From: Callaeas wilsoni
Lineage: Eukaryota; Chordata; Aves; Passeriformes; Callaeidae
Assembly: GCA_013398955.1 (NCBI GenBank)
Contig: VWPU01010190.1
Span: forward strand, 62,001-126,000
Direction: 5' to 3'
Length of the DNA stretch: 64,000 nucleotides
Shown: in pieces, positions 1 through 13,500 of the stretch
How the letters are laid out: the number at the start of each line of letters is the position of its first letter
Position numbering within the stretch: position 1 is the first letter of the stretch
The notes under the pieces: generated by a model
What the model was told of the DNA's origin: nothing
Seen by the model: the letters and a program-made list of their open reading frames with translations, nothing else
Database searches by the model: none
Translations under genes and position numbers: made by a program

Positions 1-3000
1 AAGGAAAGCCATCAATTTAGGAATACAGATTATTGTATCTACATTTATAATATGAAGACTTTGGTTCCTTTAGGTCAGATTCTTATCTTTGCAATACTGA
101 ATTCTCAATGTTAGCTTTAGCAGGTGTTATTTTTAGAAAACCCTACACGCTAATGTAAATATGAAACTGAAAATTTTAAATCTGTCCTGGCTCATGTAAT
201 GTAGCATGTTTTGTGTCTTCCTGTTCCCTAGAAGAAAAAGAAGTTATGTTAAGCTGCATTTCTTCGGCAGCTTTTTAGAGACTTAAAGCTAAGGTTGCCA
301 GCAATCCCTTTATCTATTAAACATGTCCCCAAATGAAATATAAAACTGCAAACTGTCACTGAAGTTACAGGAGGTTCCCTTGTGGGATGATTATTTGAGC
401 CTAATAAATTCTGCCTAGCTCTTGAGAAAGAACAGTTGGATATCTGTGGGAGTATAGGAGGTAATTTCTTGACCCACACAGCTCCAAATTGTCATCCTAA
501 GGTTTATTTCATGATCAGAAGTACTACTTTCAAAAAAAAGAAAAAGAAAAGTATTCAGGTCCAAGGAGAACATGTAGCTTTTATAGGGAACACTGATTAG
601 TTGTGTAGATGATATCATTTCCCAGATACTTGACTTTTCTGAGTCTCAGAGTGGTACTGTTGGGACTGATGGAGGAGCACCCTGTTCCTACTGCCAGCAG
701 TGTTAGATGAGAACTGGGGGCTGATAACAAGTGCTGTCTTTCCTGCTGTTCAGCTGTCCCTGCTTTCTTTCTTACATTGTCAGCCGTGGTATGATTATCA
801 TTATATTCTGGGTGTTGAGAGAAAAATCTTTGAAAATGAGTACTTACCAATGTCCTTGGTAAGAATGTTGCTTTAATTGTACGTCCATTCTTTTTGGAAA
901 GGGGACTCTATGAAACATCTTGATCCAGGCAACATACACTTAGTAAATGTATAAAACCAGAAGATATCAGAACGGAAGAGTAGAGTATTAGCAGAGAAGT
1001 GGGGTTTGCTTTCCATCTCAGTAGAAGGGAAAAGGGAAAAGGGGAGGGGGGAGGGAAGGGAGGGAAGGGGGGAGGGAAGGAAGGAAGGAAGGAAGGGAGG
1101 GAGGGAGGGAGGGAGGGAGGGAGGGAGGGAGGGAGGGAGGGAGGGAGGGAGGGAGGGAGGGAGGGAGGGAGGGAGGGAGGGAGGGAGGGAGGGAGGGAGG
1201 GAGGGAGGGAGGGAGGGAGGGAGGGAGGGAGGGAGGGAGGGAGGGAGGGAGGGAGGGAGGGAGGGAGGGAGGGAGGGAGGGAGGGAGGGAGGGAGGGAGG
1301 GAGGGGAGGAGGGAAGGAAGGAAGGAAGGAGATGAGTGATTTTATGATGGGGATGAAGTTTGATGTGATCTGTTGTTTGGGGTTTGTTTCAAATTGCTGA
1401 AAGCTAGTAGCCATTTCAAAGGTGCATGACTATGATAAGGCTTCTGTATTCATGCAAGGATGTCTGGAGGTAAATTTAAACTTCCAGACCATGGCTCCCA
1501 GATGCCTGAGTATCAAGGCTGAATCCTGGAAGGAAACCTGTACCAGTGGAATGGGGTGCTGGTGTGAACCCTGAGTGTGAACTGAGTACAGTTCCGTGTA
1601 CACAAGCTGAGATTAAGGCCCAGGACCTGATTATGCTGTAAACTTCAGCATAAAGATTGTGTGAACATTCATCCATTAGCAGCTGCAAAGCAAGCTGCAA
1701 TACTCAAATAGTGGGTCATTGTATTGCTGTGTAAAAATTTATGTCCATCTGGATGGCTGGACTGCCTAACAGATCTCTTGCAGAAACCAGTTGTGTTGGC
1801 TGGCACTAGTTTTCTTTCCAGAATTGTAATCAGTAGCCCATAAAAATTTAAATAGATTAAAACACTTTCCTTTCTTGCGTTTGTTCTCCTAAACCACTGA
1901 TAATGTTTCACACTCAGTTTCCTTCTGATGTAATACACGCAGTGTAGCTATATATTAGAGAGCTGCACGGTAATTGCCTGAAAAAGTGATTACCATCTTT
2001 TTTCTATATAATTAAGATCAAAGTTTAAATTTCAGATCCTTGATTTCCTCATTATGGTTCACCTTACTCATTAAAAAAGTTGGAAGATACACTTCTTGGT
2101 AACACACAGGAAATGATTAAGTAAAGACTCTGGCATTTAATCTGGGTAATAAAATCAGAGTTGATAATCATTCTTTATTTTGCTTTGATCGTAATTAACC
2201 TCATTCTTTCAAATGTGTAGATAATGTATCTTAAATATCAGTATCTATTATTTAACGCCATTTAAAGTTGCCCAATATGTAAGTGGATATTGTAAACTGA
2301 ATCAGTGGAAAGATTGTCCTGATACTTGAGGGGGAAAAAACCTGAGTGTTCTTCGAAGTAGCAGTGCATTGTCTCCAAGAGGTTTCTGTTTGTTTATTTG
2401 TTTACTTGTTTTCTCATACTTTGATCATAAGCAGGAGTTGGTTTACCTGGTTTTGAACTGATGAAATTTTAGGCCTTGCACAGGCAGTCAAACCTATTTA
2501 TGCCTCCAGTGAATACACTCTCAGGACTGATAGCAAGATGATGCAGTAGGGTTGGAAAGTGAAGGTTTTTTGCAGCTTCGAGAACAAGCCATTAAAAGAC
2601 TAAAAGAAATACAGAGGCATAATGCAAGCATTGGGAAATATTCACGGTCTGAGGCACATTAACAGTGCCAATTAACAGCTGTCTTGTGTACTTTTCACTT
2701 GTAAAGGATATTGCTCATTTTAACGGGCAACTGGCAAGTGTAAAAATATCAGGTAGATTCCACTACTTGACTGCAATATGCTTGCAAGGAGGACATCCCT
2801 GAAGTCCCTTTTATTTGGCCAGGTTTTCCTCTGTAAAACAGCTGAGAAGTTTACTTTTTAGGGGATCCCTAAGTCATGTGAATGACTCCAGAATTGCTTT
2901 GCCAGCCATCCAGCTCATGCCTGTATTCATCCTGCCTCTGCAGAGCAAGCCGGTGCTTCACTGACCCTTGGTGTTTCTGGTACATAAAAGTATTAGATGG

Positions 3001-6000
3001 AGAGTCTCTTCTTTTTTTTCCTCTTTGAGATTTTCTTCCCCATGCTTCGAACTTTGTAATGTTTCTCAAGGCCTAGAGGAGGATTCATTTAGCTTAGTCT
3101 AAAAGGTGAATAGACTGGAGGCTCATTCCAGCTGTTTTATTGGCAGTAACAGTGCTGGTGCTATGGGCAGTGATGGATCAGCTCTCCCCTTTCAGCCTTG
3201 TCTACACAGAAGTCTTGGGGAATCATTGAGATCCATCCTCTTTCAGCTTCCCCTACTGCCACTTCCCCCACAGCAATACATATCTTATTCTGTGAGTAAA
3301 GTGCTCATTTAATCTTCTGTAGAAAAACAAAAGGAGATTCAAAACTTCACCTCCTTTTTTATGACACAGGACAGGGTTACATCTCTCATTCTCAAAATTG
3401 TATTTTTAAAGTCTTCAGCCACAAGGGTTTTAGAAAGATATTTTAAGAATAACAGTTTTATTTTAATATGCTGTGTGCAGCACTCCAGCCTATCACATGT
3501 TTTCTACCCTCATAATGGAGTCTCTTCTGGTCATGTTTTAATTGTGTGGCCATATTGCAGGGAGGAGTTGTAAACACGCAATCTGTCTTTAGCTGCAGTC
3601 TGATATATCTGAACAGGGCGTATGAACAGAGAGAAAAACTTTGGGATTTTTCTTTCTCAGTGTTTGAGGCCATTCAGGGTCTCTGATTTTTAACTAGTAA
3701 TGGTGAGTGTGCTTGGAAGCTGGTGCTAATAAAACCTGAAAATGAAGTGGATTTTACTATTAGACCCATTTTGCAAAACAATCTTTCCCCACTCAGTTTC
3801 AACATAAACAAAAGATAATACTTATTTTTGTAGACTTTATGCTATGATTTGCAGTCTTTCTCATATCTTTTCTGTCAAGTTGCCTTTTCCATATGCTGCA
3901 CCAAATCCAGAGTTTTGCAGAAAGAGCAAGACATATACTGGAGATTAAGCAGGGACGGCAGCAGTTATTTGCCGTGCATCTTTTAAAACCGTCTTCCCCC
4001 CTGTTTGGTCAGTCATATAACTTCTAAAATTCCTATTCAGAATCTCATCACTTATTTTTTAAATGATGCAAAATATGGAACAAGTTTTTTGCTGCAGTCA
4101 TGCTGGCAGAGTGGCAGAGGAGTATTGCTCAGAGTACTACAGCTTCTCTGCTAACACTGCATTACTGCCTGTAGGCTGTAACTCAAGTCATGAACAGAGA
4201 CTTCAGTTTAAGCTTTTGGTGATAGAATCTGAAAGAACAGGTTCTTCTCTTTTCAGCAATGTGTGAACTTACAAGGAGCTGCCCCTTTTTCCAGTCAGTG
4301 TGAGAAGTGTGTGACTGACTTGCGAGAAGCACACAAACCACCCACTGAGGTCAGTGGCACTGGTGTAGTACTGGTGGTTTCTGCCTGTTCAAGCAGTACC
4401 CCAATGGTGAACGTCAGCAGTGTGCCCGAGCCATCATCAGCTGTGCTGCTACCAGTGTAGGCACTGTCAGAGACACATTGGGCAGCTCTGAACCTTGAAA
4501 GTCAGGGGTGAAGAAAAGGAAAATACAAGCACTGTCGCTTGTGTGGAAGAAAAATGGATCAGGAAGAATGAGGCATAGTCTTCATTTGGATCACTGCTTT
4601 TGTTGTTTGAGCATCTGGAGATGATGCTCCTTTAGGAACCCTGGAGCATGTTGAGGAGCCTGTAGCTTTGCCTTGCCCTTTTGGTGATGGCTTTGATTAT
4701 GCTGTAGTGCTTTGGCTGGTCCATGATTCCCTTAGGGCCATCCATACTCGGGTGGGAAGAAGGCTTCTGTGTTTGTATTACACCTAAGCATAAATGGCAT
4801 GGACCTTCTTCCAGGGTTACTAGTGGGGTCAAGAAATAATTCTGTGACGAGTATACCACTGAACAGTTAATTATCATTAGACTGTGAGCAGTGATAAGCA
4901 TAAACCACAACCTGACCTTTGAGATGATTGTAAAAGCAGGACGAGCTTCCCAAATCAGGCTGTGCATCTGTTACTGCACTGTAGTTCCAGTCTTGCTTTG
5001 TTACAGAGCCCTCAGGATGATGTTCAGACTTGAAGAAATAATAAATATTTTGCAGAAGCCCCATGTAAAAGGTTAAGAATGGGGCCTAAAGGGTGCATAG
5101 AACATATGCTGTCTCTCTGTGGAGGACAGAAGCACACCTCAGCTACTCAGTATCATTTTATAGTGGCAGCTGAAGAATAAAGAGACCTTTTGGTGCTAAT
5201 GGGAATTTTGATATGTACCTCAACGGAAATAGCTTTAAACGCCTATCACAGACTACTTATATGGACATTCTTGAAATAAACTAGCCACTGGAAAATTGCT
5301 TCCAAAAGCAATACATCAAACAACCCATCATTCAGGGCTGGACTATGTGTAGTGTTTAAAGTCTGAGCCCAAAAGTATCCCAGCTATGGCCTCCAAAAAG
5401 GAGCTTGAGAAACCATCACTGTCAGTTCTTGCCCACTGAGAAACTTGCTAAGGTTCTGTTTGTTGTTCCTTTTTAATAGAAGAAATTCTCTAAGGGTATC
5501 AGCTTTGATTTAAAACACTTTTTGGTTTTAAGCACTTTCTGGCTTAGAGAAAGGCTTATAAATGGAATGGTTCTTCTCCTATTCCTAAGTGTCTGGAAAT
5601 ATATATATATATACACACACCAGATGTATGTATAACCTAGATATAGAACATACATAAATCAAATGTGAACAGAGTATTAGTTTTGTTCTCGTATTTGATG
5701 GGAGGGAAGCAGGCTGACTCATGATATTTTCACTTGTGTGGAATGTGTTAATCTGTTGGAAAGTTACCCAGTCAATCATGGATATTTCTGACATATTATT
5801 GTGGAAAGCTGGAAGAACTTACACATAATTGTAACTGGTCTGAGGCTTCTATTATTGGAAGTAATGATAAATACTTTGTGAAAACATCTGTGTCAATGTG
5901 TAGTGCTTCTGAAAACCTTGCTCTGTGCAATGAGCAGAAAGTATTGTTCTGCTCCTTATTGCAAATAATAATTACATACTTCCTGAATCGTGTGTTTCAT

Positions 6001-7393
6001 GCAGAGCTCACTTGACAGTATTTCCAAACTCATTGCTTCGCAATGTTAGCAATCAGTGTAATCACAACTGCATTGGTTAAGCACACAAAAAAAATGCCCT
6101 TCTTTTCTTTTTATAAAGCCTAGTATAAACCTGATGCGTGAGATAATGGAAAATGGAGCATAACGTTGTGGCTGAGTCTGCAACCAGCTAATCCTGATTT
6201 CAGTGCATGATATAGCAACTAAATAGATAAGTCTGACTGAATTTGAGAACACATGCGTTCATCATATGCTTGCTAATTAACTGAGTGATTACCTTGAAGA
6301 TGGTCTGTGTTATCCACAGCCAAAGCCAGATAGTGAATCAGCACGTTATTGTATTTCTAAGACAGTACTTATTGTAGGATATTTTATCTCTCTTTCCTCC
6401 CCAGGGTTTACATAAGTCTATTTGGCAAAATAATAATTTCTGTCTTCATCTTTCTATCACCTTAGACAGGATATTCCCACAGACCATCCAATTTAATTTC
6501 CATACAGCCAGCACAGACACTTTTACATTTTAATTTGCATTCCACTGGCAGATGCAGCCTGCATAGAACTATTTTGCATTTTGTACAACTTCATGGTAGC
6601 CTGCTCTTTTATTCTGTGTTTATCTTGGGGGAAAATAATGACAAACTTCCCTTTTAAAACTGACATTTTATTTTCTTTGTAAGGAAAATAGTGTATTTGG
6701 CTTCAATGGAAAATCTTATTGTTCTTCTAGAAACTGCATTCTCCCATTCTATTTCACCTTTTGTGCTGTAAACCACTTTTTTTTTTTTGGCCATAAAATA
6801 GACTTATCACTCCTGCCTGCATCCATTTCTTCCTATGAATTTGGATGGCGGAAATATAATTTTCTCCAGTGTATGCTCTAGTGTTCTTTGTACTCTATTT
6901 CAAAAAATATGTTCAAGGATACAATAATGCAATTATTTTTGTTTCCTCAGATGACATCATTCTTAATGATATTATATATCCTACAAAATGGTAATCAGAG
7001 TGCTGAATGAATTTTACCTTTTTGTGTGTTCAGTAAGACTTTACAAATTGCACATGAACCTCAGAACTGAGCTAGCCATTAGTGATTATATTTGGGGGTT
7101 TTTTCTTCACTTTATTATAAGCAGCATTACCTGCTTTAATCTTCTGTGTCCTTCAACAAAGTGGATTCAGGTGCTGGCAGCTCCGCAGCATAGTGGTTAT
7201 AAAGTTAAAGAAATTATTTTTCTGCAGGGCTTGCAGCCCTAATGGGATGGTATTGATGGAAGTGACAGTAGCTCAGCAGGGTTGCATAACCGACTGAACT
7301 CTGCCACGTAGGTTAAATAAAATATCAGAGCTCGGCACAGCGCATCACATTGTCAATAGTCTTCGTTTGTGTCTGGTGTGTTGGTATTTGCAG
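1..7393 (+). other. DPP10 intron (3' part), non-coding
   Basis: This stretch has no exon that fits the DPP10 protein. I looked for the preceding segment (pattern like LPKDF...YALLLI) and did not see it. The interval holds the purine microsatellite at 1023-1332, short T and TA runs (for example 5599-5612), and otherwise AT-rich unique-looking sequence. Short open frames on both strands show no family signature. Confidence 0.7.
1023..1332 (+). repeat. (GGGA)n microsatellite in a 310-bp homopurine tract
   Basis: Every base from 1023 to 1332 on the + strand is A or G. The core, about 1095-1302, is an almost perfect run of some 52 GGGA units. It is flanked by GGAA units and irregular G runs on both sides. 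Long open frames through it in both strands (GGRE or PSLP repeats) are artefacts of the repeat. Such tracts can form G-quadruplex or triplex structures and are usually length-polymorphic. Confidence 0.97.
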
Positions 7394-7588
7394 TGATGAA
7401 GCTCCAGGCAGCCAGTTGGTTACAGATAAGTTTCACATTGACTGGGACTCAGTGCTTGTCAACTCTGATAATGTCATCGTAGCTCGATTTGATGGCAGAG
7501 GGAGTGGATTTCAAGGCCTCAAGATCCTACAGGAGGTCCATCGATGCTTAGGATCAGTGGAAGTGAAGGACCAAATAGCAGCCGTAGA
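7394..7588 (+). CDS. DPP10: DPP10 coding exon A (195 bp)
   Basis: The acceptor ends in ttgcag and the donor is gtacgt at 7589. The exon enters with a single T that completes a split codon, then encodes DEAPGSQLVTDKFHIDW and continues through FDGRGSGFQG to KDQIAAV, leaving GA of a Glu codon. The DGRGSGFQG segment is a hallmark shared by DPP6 and DPP10, just before the nucleophile-elbow strand. The open frame runs past the donor into the intron to 7832, but that extension is not family-like. Confidence 0.95.
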
Positions 7589-10500
7589 GTACGTATGTGC
7601 AAACTCTTCTTCTCTCTCACCCTGCCTCCACCTGGATGAACTAGCTTTTGAACTAAAACTGCTCAGAATGTTTTCTCTGCATTGTTGGTGTTTGTTTTTT
7701 AATGCAGTTGCAAATTTTGAAACCGTAATCCTTCCATTACAAACAGCAACTAAAAAATCAAAGAGCTGTCTTTGGGGCTTTTTTGATAAAGCTGTCCTGC
7801 TTTGTGCAGTCCAAATATGCCACCTGAGCTAATTCACATTTGTCCATATTCTGTAGGTAAATTTCTTGCTGCACATATTGAAGTTTAAATGCATTTGTGT
7901 TGCAATATTTTAGGTCTATACCACAGGATACTGCTCTCATTTGCACCACAGAGCTCCAGAGTGATCGCACAAAGCAGATGGGGTTCTAATGGTGTAAATG
8001 AGAGCAAAATTTGGGCAAATGCCTGTTATTTCTCTTTTGCATTATCATTCTTAGACTGATATAAGTATACCAGCTGCATAAAAGAGTAATTTCTATCTGT
8101 GAAGTAATCATGTGTAGCTTTGACAGCACTCCTTACTCAGGGTGCACGTGTCAAAATGGTTCATACCAAGGTCTGGATGGACTTTTCCTGAGGTTTCCCA
8201 GGGAAACACAGGTTTTAAGCCAGATATTTTTTCTTCTTCTTTTGAAAGGGGTCACTGCTTCAACCATTCGATGAATAGGCAGCTGTGTCTGATATTTCCC
8301 CTCAGGTTATTCTGTCGTTTCTGTATAAAATTCACCATAGATGATTAATGGCCTTGATGAGAGAATTAGTTATTTGTATAATTATCTAGATTCAAGAAGT
8401 TCCATTCATCTTATCTTCCTTTAGCTGGTGCTAGGTACCTGGTCAAAGCCAGTCATTTAAGCTCTAGTCAGTGGAAAATCCTGGCGTTTCTGAAGGATGA
8501 TCCTCCCCAGACTGAGACAAGATTCCAGCATGTGTAGGAATGCTAAGGGATATCTCTGTTCTCTCCATTAGCTGAAAAGCAGATGTAAATGGATAATTTA
8601 GACAAGATACTTAAATTCAGATATCTAAATTGGGTGAGATGGGCCAAACACCAACTGTTTGCCTTATAAAAAAAGGAATTAGGAAGCAAATCACATTTCC
8701 CAGTGCAGTACTACTTGTATGGATGTAATTTCTTCTTCTACCTGATCTGCATGTATGACAGTTCCTTAATGCACAAATAATGTTCTTTACATGCTATATT
8801 CAGAAAGTAAAATGCACCATTTTACTTTGCCAAAATTAAAAAAGAAACTTTTTTTCCTTTCAGATCACTTTTGAAACAACCCTTCATTGATCCTAAGAGA
8901 CTGGGTATATTTGGAAAGGTAATGTGGAAAAATAGCAGGCTATATCATCATGATTCTTTAAGAAAGTACTGTCAGTTCATAAACAAGTACATTTCTCCAT
9001 TTTCCTAAGACGATATCAGTTATTAAAAGAGGGGAAAAAAATGTCTCGAGTTTACTGTCTGTTGTGTACAGTATTTTTTTCTCAGAACGGGTATTTAAGC
9101 CAATAAAATCAGTTTTATGGTATAACACTATTTGCTTTTCAGAATCTGAAGGAGAAAATATTTGTTAAAAATTCTGCTTTCTTTAGAAATTTTTAATAGG
9201 GACTTGGGTTTTGGGAAAGCTTGTTTCTTATAGTTTTATATTTGAGCTGCAGTTAAATTGACTATGTTGTCCTATAAAACACAGGTTTTATATCTGAATG
9301 TTTTCCTGACCCTTGAGCTTAGCTGAGCACCTACCCTGTGGTACTGTCAGCAAGTTCCTTGTTGCACCAGTGAGAAATCTTGCCTTTGCCATTTTATCAG
9401 CTGTGTGCATGCCATTGCCCCTAGCATGAGATACAACGGGGCAAAGGCTCGACTTTAAGTGGCAAACTAAACAGCATTTTACTGATGTCCATTAAAAAGC
9501 AGCAATTAGAAACAGCACACAACTGCTGCTTCATCTATGAGCAGGCACGTGCAACCTTTTAATTTTTTAAAAATTATTTTATTAAAAATGAAGCTGTTTT
9601 CTGCCTTTGAGCTCAACGCAATAACAAACCATGATCAAGTAGCCCTCAATCATCGCTGTTAAGAGCAGCATGTGTTTCACCATGAAGTGCCTTAGTTGCT
9701 GTTCCCACTCTGCTGCTGAGTTGCTGCAGAGCCTCAGGCAAGTGATTTAACCTGCCTGTCTGGATGCAGGATGAGGAGATTGACATTTACCTCCTGCATG
9801 GTAGCATTTTGAGGACTGGCTAATGTTTGTGACTATTATTAGGATTTCACATGAACATGACCTTCCTCAAAGACCTGAGCTCCTGCTGCACTCCTTGAGC
9901 TAAAGAAACTCTCACTGCAAGAGTTTCACTCGGGTTGAAACCAGTATTTGGGTTGTAAGGGAGTGGCCAGAGATTTTTCAGCTAAGGATATACAAGCAGG
10001 GCCAATTTCATCCACCAGGTGATCGTGGCACAGATTTCTATTCAGGTTTTAATGCCTGTTACCAATGTATATGAAAGTACACATGCATAGAAGCATCAAC
10101 ATTTGCGGGAGAAAAAACGGACTACGCACGATCCAGTATGAATCCAGCAGAAGCCCCTTTATTTCCCCCCAAGCACTCTTATTATACACTGTGCTCCCCT
10201 TGTCTAGGCGTCCACACATTACATGATTGGTAAAGCAATATACACACATAAAACATGGAATGGTTTAATTGGATCTCTGGTCCTGTTCACCCGGCTACCA
10301 TGCATCTATTCACGCAAATCATCAGACAGTTTTCTATCTCTTGCTTACATTCTTCTATGGTGCTATTTTTGTCCTCGACGAATCAATATTCTCTTGCTGT
10401 GTACATTCTTTACGTGCTCTCCTCACTTTTTCCCATGGCTAGTGCACAGGTGTCCATTTTCTTGCAAAAGCTCTATCTCCACAAACATTTCCCCATATCC

Positions 10501-13500
10501 TCTTCCTCTTTCAATCATTTGATTGAAAATACTGTTTCAGCAATGAAATCCCTAAGCATCCAGAATTGCTTGGTTTCGGCTTCAGAAATTCTTTTCATTG
10601 CTACTTGAAAATTCCCACTTGTTTTCTGCCGGAGATTCATCAGTATCTTTTTTCCTAAGAGTGATATGATGAGACATTTACTGAAGAGCATGCATGTAAC
10701 CATGGCTTTACATATCTGCCAAGACCTACACCCAATTTTCTTTCCTTTCACAAAATGTTATTGATTACCATGCCCCTGCATTTATTTTCTGAAAGCAGTG
10801 TTGAGGAATGAAGAGTGGGAAATTCGATAAGTTTTTGACACAGCTCTGAATTCAGGGAAATTTTCCCTTTCCAAGTTAACCTTTCAGAGCTGTTTTTTTT
10901 ACTGTCAAAAGAAAAAAAATCATAAAATTTAAAAGTCAGTTTTATAATTAATAATTAAAAAAATCTATTTCACAGCTTCCTAGGGTTAATTGTATTTTCC
11001 TCCACTCTGCTTATTTTAGAGTCAATTAAAAATCTACTTTAAAACTCATTTCTTTTTATCACATACGAGAACGTGATAGGGAAAAAATTTTTTTTCTTTC
11101 TATGCATTAAATTTGCTTTGCTGGTGGAAACGGAATATGCACTTTGTTTGAAAATAAGTTGACTCTGGAATGGCTTAATGCTGATCTCATAAAGCTGGAC
11201 TCATGCACACTTTCAGGGAGCTCTTTAAGAGGTTTCAGAGCTACACTGAAGTAAAATTCTTGTCACAATCAGTCATGTCAATGAGGCACAAGAGTAACAA
11301 GACTGTCCAGAAGGGCACACTGGGAAAAATTGCCAGGCAATCTGCCAATTGCTGATCTCTGTGAGGGGTGCAAGCCCAAGAGATGCGTGATCCAAGGGCC
11401 CTTCTGAACTGCTAGACAGCCAGCTGTGGTTCCGTGTAGTTTGTGGTTTTATTCATGAAAGTAAAAAGAGAGTTTAAAAATGAGTTGCAATCCCACAGCC
11501 AACGTCTTTCTTGAAAATGTGGCAATTAGGCTGTAACCCCAGAAACCCAGCGGATGGGTGAGGCACCACATGTTCTTGCATCAGGACGTATGGAATAACA
11601 ATGTCACTGTGAAATGCTTCTAAGAATTTCTAAAAACCTCACTCTGTAGTGTTTTTCTCCTGGAAAGCCTGGCTGGAAGAAAGGGCACAGGCACAAAGGG
11701 AAGAAACACCCAGGAGAATTAAACAAGCTCTTAATGAAAACATGGAATAAATAATAAATAACCTGGCAATACCTATCCTTGGATTAAAATTATGCTGTGG
11801 AGCTACTGGGCAAGACACAAACAGAATATTAAACAAAAGTAAAAGCAGAGAAAACCCAGAGGCAGAGGGAAGTTGCTGTTCTCTTAAACTCTTTGAATTA
11901 TACAAGTTCCAGATGCCCACTCAGAAATTAAGGGAAGTTGCTGTTCTCTTAAACTCTTTGAATTATACAAGTTCCAGATGCCCACTCAGAAATTCTGTCT
12001 TAGGTGAAATCTGCTCCTGCATATGAACAGATCTGGATGGCTCTTGGCCCCTGGGCTGAAATTTCTATGGGAAAGGAATAACTCAGTTCTTCACACTCCC
12101 TTGAAAATCCAGCTCTTATTTGGTATTTTCTTCAGTGTGTCCGTTCCCACTTACCATGGATTGATTCCAAAGAACAGTTCTCTTTGCTTACATTTCTCAA
12201 ATAAAGTTAAAGGGTTTTCAAATATTACTATTCTTCCACAGAAATCATCTGTTTAATAAATATTTAGACATGAAGAACAGGAGCAGGCAGCATTTGTAAA
12301 AGTCCATGAGAAAACTGTGAGCACTTGATGCATAATCTTTTTTTTTGATCAGCTGGTGTTTTCCCTACCACGGGATAATTTCATCTTCCTGAAGTGTGTT
12401 GTGCCAAACACAAAACAACAACAACAACAGCCTGAAGAAATACCAATTTTTCAGTACTGCTGAAGGGAAAACAAAGATGGCAAGTAGAGAAATTTGAGGA
12501 GCCCATAATATACAAGAAAATCACGGATCCCAGGTGCCACAATTCAGAATTTCATTTTCTGTGAGTCTAGAATAATTACAGGTGTACAGAAATGGATTGC
12601 CAGTGTCACTTCAAGGAAATCTCTGGTTTCAAGTTAAAGCTTTCACAAAGGTTTCATGACTCTCTGGTGTCAACTCTTCCAAGGGAGATGTGTTAGACTT
12701 TGGAGATGGTGAAAAAATGTGCAGTACTCATTATTATTATTAACTGGATAGATTAAAGGTCATGACCAAGTCAATGAGATCTTTGTGCACCATTAAACTG
12801 TAAAAATGGTACCACTGGAATAGCACAATGGCCTTTAGCTTTATTCTTGCTAGAATGAAATAAATCAACCGAAATCTCAATCCCGTTGTTAGGGGTACGG
12901 TGGCTACATTACATCGATGATCCTGAAATCCAGCGAGCGGCTCTTCAAGTGCGGAGCTGTGGTGGCACCGATCACAGATATGAAGTTATATGGTGAGTAT
13001 TCCCTGCCCTAAACCTGTGTGGTAGTTTATTCAAAATACCTTTTATTCATGGAGCGACTATTTATTTTAAGTAAGGGCCAATAATGTAACAATATTAACG
13101 AGATTTCACCTCACTGCCTTGCTCTCTTTTTAAAATGAGAGTAAAGCTGAAAGTGGGACAGTTCACCAAAACCCACAACAGACACGGTATTATTGACAGC
13201 ACTGATTTTGCAGTTACCTCATTGCCTAAGAATCCTTTAGGTATACAAGCATGAATCAAGTCTTGTATTAGGAATGAAATCTTCTAAGGTTAGCAGTGAA
13301 TTCCCTACAGTATCAGCCATGCTGTCATTCAACCATATGTTATTTGTCTGTATGTGATGTTTTGGGCACAGGCTATGAACTGTGATACACAGGAACCCAG
13401 ACCAGATTACTTTAATGCTCTGTTAGACTTCTCTTTGGGTTTTAGCTTGTGTTTTCTTTTGGGATTGGGTTTTTTTTTATTGTTGATTGAGGTTGGGTGG

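Larger units (their letters stand above)
8919..12892 (+). other. DPP10 intron B-C with LTR and tandem duplication
   Basis: This 3974-bp intron contains the antisense LTR at 10104-10483, the duplicated 64-mer at 11866-11994 and a short (ACA)n run near 12416-12428. The remainder looks like ordinary intronic sequence. Confidence 0.85.

Noticed and set aside
999..1414. Long open frames on both strands (GGRE and PSLP repeats)
   Set aside because: They are produced by the stop-free (GGGA)n microsatellite; the codons simply repeat the unit and there is no flanking coding context.
1..7393. Additional upstream DPP10 exon
   Set aside because: The preceding protein segment (LPKDF-like, then YALLLI-like) was sought but no splice-flanked match was seen; it probably lies before the window.
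7350..7832. 160-codon open frame taken as a gene
   Set aside because: Only 7394-7588 is a DPP10 exon; the upstream and downstream parts are intron that happens to lack stops.
11400..11640. Possible further LTR around an AATAAA on the minus strand
   Set aside because: Only a polyA hexamer resembles an LTR; no TG/CA termini or flanking duplication could be defined.
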